Shown: piece after piece, positions 57,101 through 64,000 of the stretch
How positions within the stretch are numbered: position 1 is the stretch's first letter
Layout: every line of letters starts with the position of its first letter
Assembly (NCBI GenBank): GCA_940671915.1
Contig: CALNVZ010002974.1
Span: 43,830,927-43,894,926 of the forward strand
Direction: 5' to 3'
DNA from: Paracentrotus lividus
Lineage: Eukaryota > Echinodermata > Echinoidea > Camarodonta > Echinidae
Length of the DNA: 64,000 nt
The notes under the pieces: model-generated
Databases searched by the model: none
Seen by the model: the letters and a program-made list of their open reading frames with translations, nothing else
Told to the model about the DNA's origin: nothing
Made by a program: the position numbers and the translations under genes

Positions 57101-60100
57101 CATTGTTACTGACAAGGATGATAATGATAGACGAAACAGTGCCAGGGGGTTGTATCGACTTTGCTTCAAGCATGACAGCAACTCTTGTAGTTATTGGAAG
57201 GATCAATCCCCAAAGTCCACCCCCCCCCTCACCTTAGCCTTTTAAAATAAACAAGCCAAAGTCACTACTAAGGTCTGTTAAACTATTTCGTCATGGTCGA
57301 TCGTGCCCAAGACGACCATTTTGAAGAGCAATCAATGTCATATCCAACTGTGAAACCACTCTTTCACATCATCTGGACACTAATCAGACCCATGGTAATG
57401 ACCCAGTAATATAACACCACCTTCACAACATCATCTCTGTACTATCAAGGAGATATCCTTGTAGCTTCCAAACTACAGCTGTCTTTGCCGTTTCCTAGCT
57501 TCAATTTTTTTTTCATTGTTTATGTTGTGTTCTTTATAATATTTATTGCAAAGGATTTCTGTCACCCTCACCCCCCCCCCCTCCCCCTCACCCGCCTTTG
57601 CATCATCATCCCGCTCTTACTATTTTCTTTTCCTTTTTTTTTGTAATATAAAAAATTATTTTGCAATGATTCTTTCACCTCTTTGAAAGATTTTCCATTC
57701 CTATCTGTCATTCAATTGCATTGAAATTATCTAACTATAATAAGGGCTTATCCTTGCCCGAATTGATATTCCATTGAATGTATTATCATCTATTTTTCGA
57801 TCTCAGAGTAGATAATTCACCAATTTTACCCTCTAATAATTTTGTAAAAATATATTTCTTATGACGTTTGTAGTCTTCTCCGACATTCCGTCACATCTAT
57901 CAATCTCAAAATATTTCAAAGAGTATCTTTTATAACTGAAATTCCTGTCAAATAGTCCATACCAATAAACTATGTCTTCATTCACAGAATCTCAAAGGAT
58001 TATAATTGTGTTTCAGCTATAATATAACCACACTTCAATCAAACTTTGTCACACTTTGTAGAGCTCCAATTTGTTTTGACAAAGGTGACCCTAATACCTT
58101 GGAATTCTATCAAATACATGACAGAATATGATTTGATTGAAGTTTGAATTAAAAGCAAATTTCAGGAATTATATTCAGGGATGTGTACAGTATTTATTGG
58201 CTTCAGAATTGAGAAAGTAAATGTAGGACATTGTTGTACCTTTTTATCTTCTTTATTTCTCTCCCATTCATTTTTTTTTTTATTATTTTTTTTTTGTGTG
58301 TGTGCAAATTCTTGATTTCTAATACATTTAGTGGAATCGCAAATAAAGAGGATCTAGGAAACAGCTTCAATTGACTCTGAAATTATAGTTAATAATTATT
58401 GTTTAAACCTGCAAAATATTAACACGTTAACAAAAAGTCAAGTTAACTGAACATTTTGTTTGCCCATTTGTATAAAGACCATTTGGCAAGCACATGTTGA
58501 CAATCTGTCTTCCTTGATTTCCAAGACCAATATTACTTTGTCAGTTACTCAGCCATTAGGCCTACATATAATTTGTTAAAATAATTCAGCAGTTACTGTT
58601 TAGTTGTAGTTATGAATGTTCAGAGTAAGTTTGGGAGGATTCTGTAATCATTAATTTTTGTTTTTACCAGAAATCAAGATTTTTATGAAATCTGTCATCA
58701 TTCATTGCCAGCTAAATTAATTGACAACTTCATCCTCCATATTTGTTTTAAGAAAAAAGTTGGCAAACCTCTCAATTAATGGCTCCCCATGGAATACAGT
58801 ATATCCAAGTTCAAGTCATTCCAATGATCACATCCATAGTACGCTGAACCTGTCAAAATTGTTTAACTCCCCGCTTCCACTTTTTATAAAATGGAATCAA
58901 TTAATATTTTGGCGGTACAAGTGTCACTGTTTGAATATTTTAAGTTTTGATGGAGTACTATTTATGGTGTTGATTTTATGTTTCTCATACATGCAGTATC
59001 AGAGGAGTTTTGTATATTTACATACATACTTGGGGCATATACATGTATGTATGTACGTATGCATAGTTTATTCTAAATTGTCAAAAATCTCAGAAAGAAA
59101 AATCATATATATTTACTCAGGCGTGGATCAAGGATTTCATGAGGGGGGGGGGCAAAATATGAATTTCAGATTTTTGTAAACCACAGATTTTCACATAAAT
59201 CTGTTTTATGTGTAGTCTTTATTAATTATTTTTCTATACATATATGAAAGCCATTCACTTCATGCACAGTAGATTTTCCTTTAAACTGGACTGCAAAAGA
59301 GGAAAAAATTCTTAAAAACATCAAATTTTAGCTGAAGGTATTGCTGCCAGTATAGAGTTTGTTTTGGTAGGAACTAGGTAATTTTCTAATTTTCGCACAT
59401 TGCTCAACACCTCATTATCAATACCCAGGATCCCCCTCTTTCGTTTCAGGAGCTCAAAACACAAACTTCGTTAATGTTATTAGTTCCACACCCTACAAAG
59501 TTGGCAGAATGGCAGATGAGCTAATTGACTCTATGCCTAAATCTACAAAGTCACTGAACTATCATATTCTTAGAATACATTTCTAAAAATGGTTTTCATG
59601 ATCAGGTAATGAGCACAAAAAAAATCACACTTCACTCCGGAGGCCTAGCAGGGCGCGGTACACACTGCCTAATGCAATGCCATTTAAATTCAATAGTCAC
59701 TAGATCACTTTTTACAAAGTTAGCCCCTACCTACCCCCATTCCCTTCCAAAAACATTTTAAAACTAACTTTCACAACCATGCTGTCTGTAACAGAACATG
59801 TGTAAGTTATTTTGAAAACTTTTCCCTACCGTTCTTATCTTTCACCTCCACCTTGGAAGTCCTAGCAGAGTGTATATTGCCCAAGCAGTTTTCAGCTATG
59901 GATCTACCCTTAAACATCTTCCCTCATTAGAGAAGTAATTGGAGCCCCTAAAGTAAAACCTAATGCTTTTAATTCGCTGTTGAGTGATAAAATAGACATT
60001 GGGGCTTTGGCAACCCCCATCATAATAAATCATCTGATGTGAAGCCAGAAGGATGTAACTCACATACATGTACCATTTGTTAAGAGCCATTTGACAGCGA

Positions 60101-63100
60101 ACAGGGCTTTAACTCTATGTAAAATGTGACGTGTTAACATCCTCGTTGCTCTAAGCAGCCAATATTTCAAAAAGACTAGGTGCCTTTAGCGCCCCTTCTA
60201 CATGCCATCAGACATGTAGTATTGCTGGTTCAAGAGATTAGCTTAAGGCTCTTGATCTTAGGATTAATTTAAGGGAGGTATGTGGCAAGTGCAATTAATG
60301 TCACTGTGGTTGGTCATAGATGAATTGGGACATACACTAGATAATTTGACAACTCAGATTGCCCAAGGACCAGTCCTCCCATACCCATGGTCATTTGTAC
60401 TGTCAATATTATTTAATCACTAATTAGTTCATTAAATGATGTATCCTAAATATTAATCTTGTATGCGTATATATTATTAACCATTATCAACTAAAACATA
60501 TGGTCAGGTTTTGTTTTTCCATAATTTGTAAGTATTTCAAATTGACTGAATCATGATGAAGTCCAGGAAGTGAATATATGGCAAGGAAAATGAAAAATAA
60601 TCAAATCAATGAAGACTACTAAAATCAAATTAGTACTGTGTCCCTTCCTTTTTGATGATGAAATTTGAAATGGTAATAAAAAGATTGAAATCGGTCCAAA
60701 TAAGGAGCAAAATGTTCACTCGTGCCTTAAAATATGATAATTGTGACCTATTTATTTGATAATTGCTTTTGAAAGGTGGAATGCAATCTTGTCTCCACCT
60801 TCCAGGCACAATGTCCTAGAAAACTGAATATTTTTTTAATTGTTAAAGAGCATGAAAATATAAAGTTGTCTCTCTGCTTTTCCTGAATATTTTGATCTTT
60901 CAAGTCCATCCAGCCCTACAGAAAATTTTTCAACAATTCATGATAAAAATGTAATTAATAAAGACTGCTAACTATTGTCATAGCTTCCGTGGACTCCACC
61001 TTATCCTTTAATAGAACATGCTTCTTTTGGTGATAACAATGGGTATGTGAAGAAACTGTTTTGATATTGTTCTCTTGGGGTTGCTAAAGGCGAATGACCC
61101 ATTTAGTCACCATCATTCATTATCAATGAAAGAAAATTACATATTTCCCTATTTTAAGGCCTATAAGCATAAAGACATCATCTTCCGTAAAGGGGAAATT
61201 ATTCATATTGAAGCAAGTTTGTAAAAATTGAAGGGCCTACATACAACTGCCATATTTATCTCAAGCAAATCATATTTTTGCAATTTCTTTCAAAATGGCA
61301 ATTTCCATCTTCTGTGTAAATTAGACATACAAAACTTAACCTTAAACATTTTTTGCTGATGCTGTTGTTGCTGTAGTTGTTGTTGCATTTTGTGCAAGAG
61401 CAGAATTTAACATTAATTTGTCGATATTCAGTGACATTTTCAAGATGTTCCCCCCCCCCTTTTTTTTTGCCCATGCATTCTCAAGCCTCAAGGATTAAAC
61501 AGAAACTCCAATATTGGATTTGATGTACTTTTATGTTAGGCTCCACCTTTGGACTATATGTACTGAGTTCTATGTTTGAAGCTCAGAAGGCTAAGAAATG
61601 TGGACCCACCACTTTCTTCCACCCCCCCCCCCCCATGATACCACACCCAAATCTCTTTCCTTCATGAACATCTTTAAATATACATATTTCTACCCAAAAA
61701 AAATCCAGGTGATTTTCTGGGACTTAAGTGCCTTAATATCAATTGAAGTGAAGTAATAATATTTGCCATATATTTTCCACAGCTCTTTTCGAATTTTATC
61801 CAGCCCAGCTACTAAAAGCTTCTGCTATTTTTCTCCCATTCCCCCCTGCATGATTATTCCCACTGGTCCAGGCTTTTATACAAAGGCCCTGTGACCGTGG
61901 TGATGGATGAACATTCTGTACCCCTACATTACCCCTCCTCCTCAACATCATTGGTCCTTGAACTCTATATCAAACTAAACCCAGTCCCTCTGATGGTATT
62001 TCAAGCTCCAGTAAATAGGCGATGATGGAATCAGGTCGAATAAGTAGGGGAGCACCCTCCCCTCGGGGGCTCAACTTTATACTCTAATCAAATCCATATA
62101 ATACCTTGAAAAATTGAGATACATGATTATAATCTTATTTTCCCCATTTTTACAGACAGTACAGACTAAGGCAAATTTAGCCCCCAAGTTACAGAGTAAA
62201 GGGCATTGTCCTATAAAAATTTACCAAATCCCTTAAATACATGTGCTCTGAAAAATTGAGATGGATTAATTTTCTTTTTCTTTTTGTTAAACACGGTATC
62301 ATAAGTAGTAGCCAGAAGCTTATCAAGTCCATCTATAATATCCTGCAAATTGAAGCTTTCTTTTATTGAGAGAAAGGAGGGCAATAACTTGTTGATGAAT
62401 TGAACAACCTATTGAATACTAAGCTTGCATATGGCCATGTGTTATAAGTTCGCCGCCTTTTGCGTTACATGCCAATTTGACTACAAACGGCTCTTTTTTC
62501 TCTTCAAGGACCTGTATCTCGAAAAGTATACCCCCTATAATATCAAAACTATACATTTTCTGAAAGGGAATTCCTCAAGGAATCTAAATCTACATTGAAA
62601 AATTATACCAGGTGTAAAATAAAAAAGTTATTAAGAAAATTTCAAGAAATTTAGATTTTGTTTTAATTTTCATTGTTTTTATCATCAAGTCATCTATAAT
62701 CACCTAAATATGATTAATATCATTACATTCTGGTAGATGATATTCAGACCTTTCAAACAAGGTATAATTCATTATGGTTTACAATTGTGGAAAGAAAAAT
62801 ATAATGATCTGAAATTTAGCCCTGAAAAATAGCTTTTTTTTTCAAATTCATGAGGGGGTGGTCCTGTCAAGTATTGTTGCACCATCAAACATATGGTTTA
62901 AGTGATATGATGGTATAAAGCAGTTTATAAGCTTTAATTTGGTGTTAAATTTACAAACATAGATTAAAGTTTGGCAGAGATATTGCAGTTTTCCCAACGG
63001 TACTACAATACCTCTAATTCCTAATGACTTTGTACAGGAGGCATCACATCTTTAGGTCAAATAATGATTGTTGAGTCTTCCTCACGTACGTTCCTCCTTG

Positions 63101-64000
63101 GATCTTGGCGTGCGCAGCCATATTGTGCGGTGGTCACATGTTTGGATTTCCATGGTCACATCACGTCTTAAGTGAAACGTTCAACTCTCCACGCCATACA
63201 CAATAGAAAGTCGTAGATGGATGCAAGTATTGTGTTGTGACCATCACGGTCTATTGTCATCTTGTGCGACGAAGGGTTCGTTTATTTATGTTCGTGTTTT
63301 TTTCATGCAACAAAATGACACCGAAGACAAAAGAGTAAAAAAATCCACAGAAATAACGCAAAAGCGACAACGTTGTGAATATACACCTCTACTTGGATAT
63401 TTGTGTTTGAAATATACTAATTAAACACACAATTTGGTTTTTCTATGGTCACTTTTAAGAGTGCTCAAAATGACGATTTATTTTTTTACTAAACCAAATA
63501 TAGAAATTATATGTGCTTTTATAAAATCATAATTTTTTAATATCTCTTCCCTTTTTGATATTTTGAAAAAAATATGAAATGTTAATTAGAAGATAACTGA
63601 ACCGATACCGTTGTTGGTTTAAGGTGGATAGTTTTTTTGACTTGGGGACGCCCCTTTGAAATCAGGTACAATCTTCTCTTTTTCACTAATAAAACCATAG
63701 ATTCGTAACAAGTACATTTTCATCATTATGTCAATCGTTTATTTATGATTTTAATGTTGATATCAATCATCGAAATTCAAATTTGGAGTGTGGAAATACA
63801 ATGTTATGTCTATGTTTCGTTGGATTAATGCTGCAATTAATTAATATTGTATTGAAACTCGCAGAAAATAAATGTCAGCGCGCGTTAAGAGGCTATATCG
63901 CCGCGACTATCGGCCAAGTTTTCCAGTCCCATTCTGGTGTTTGGTAATATTTCACGTGGGTTTCACAAGTGATATTCCACGATGTGTCTCCAAGTCAAAA

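Larger units (their letters stand above)
50418..64000. other. No coding exon recognised upstream of minus exon 5
   Basis: Because exon 5 enters in phase 1, this DNA should be at least partly intron. I looked for homologues of OATP exons 1-4 (LPHF, SSYD, GRGH and IDENV-like blocks) on the minus strand and found none. The interval 57.2-64 kb shows nothing beyond C runs and AT-rich sequence. Confidence 0.5.

Noticed and set aside
56915..57181. Histidine- or methionine-rich proteins
   Set aside because: They are translations of an interrupted GAT repeat in two orientations.

Overview
The window is eukaryotic nuclear DNA: AT-rich, split genes with GT-AG introns, dense inverted-repeat (foldback/MITE-like) elements, microsatellites and long homopolymer C, G and T runs. 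The only protein genes I can support are two organic anion transporter polypeptides (OATP/SLCO family, solute carrier 21) with the extracellular Kazal-type cysteine-rich loop. The gene content, the many short TTAA- or TA-flanked palindromic elements and the recurrent AGGCCT hexamer suggest a marine invertebrate deuterostome, most likely an echinoderm. That placement is inference; no diagnostic marker gene is present.

Layout. 1-7.2 kb: no gene recognised; a degenerate GCGCTCG-rich array with about 210-bp spacing (1975-2850), a foldback element whose arms are 40-bp tandem repeats (2890-4575), a Tigger-like MITE candidate (5273-5437) and a TTAA-flanked palindrome (7176-7764). 7.9-17.4 kb: a complete OATP gene on the plus strand, 12 coding exons, 675 codons, no frame disruption. 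17.4-21.3 kb: a repeat-poor interval between two convergent 3' ends. 21.3-50.4 kb: a second OATP gene on the minus strand, exons 5-12 only, with an 18.7-kb intron between exons 5 and 6 that is loaded with repeats. 50.4-64 kb: no coding exon recognised; it should be intron of, or sequence upstream of, the minus-strand gene, and carries several foldback elements.

The two transporters are paralogues placed tail to tail. Every shared intron sits at the same codon phase, and four of eight shared exons have identical lengths (100, 122, 255 and 65 nt). The plus copy reads through cleanly. The minus copy has four single-base frame breaks confined to exons 8, 9 and 10 (23.7-25.5 kb), while its splice sites, all ten Kazal cysteine codons and its membrane segments are kept in shifted frames. 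That is either very recent decay or a local sequencing/assembly defect.

The second theme is mobile, mostly palindromic DNA. Several families occur more than once (7176 with 52878; 41297 with 54940), two large elements end within about 20 bp of OATP splice acceptors, and one nested palindrome (51836-52804) has a strikingly GC-rich core. None of these elements carries a recognisable transposase here, so they look non-autonomous.
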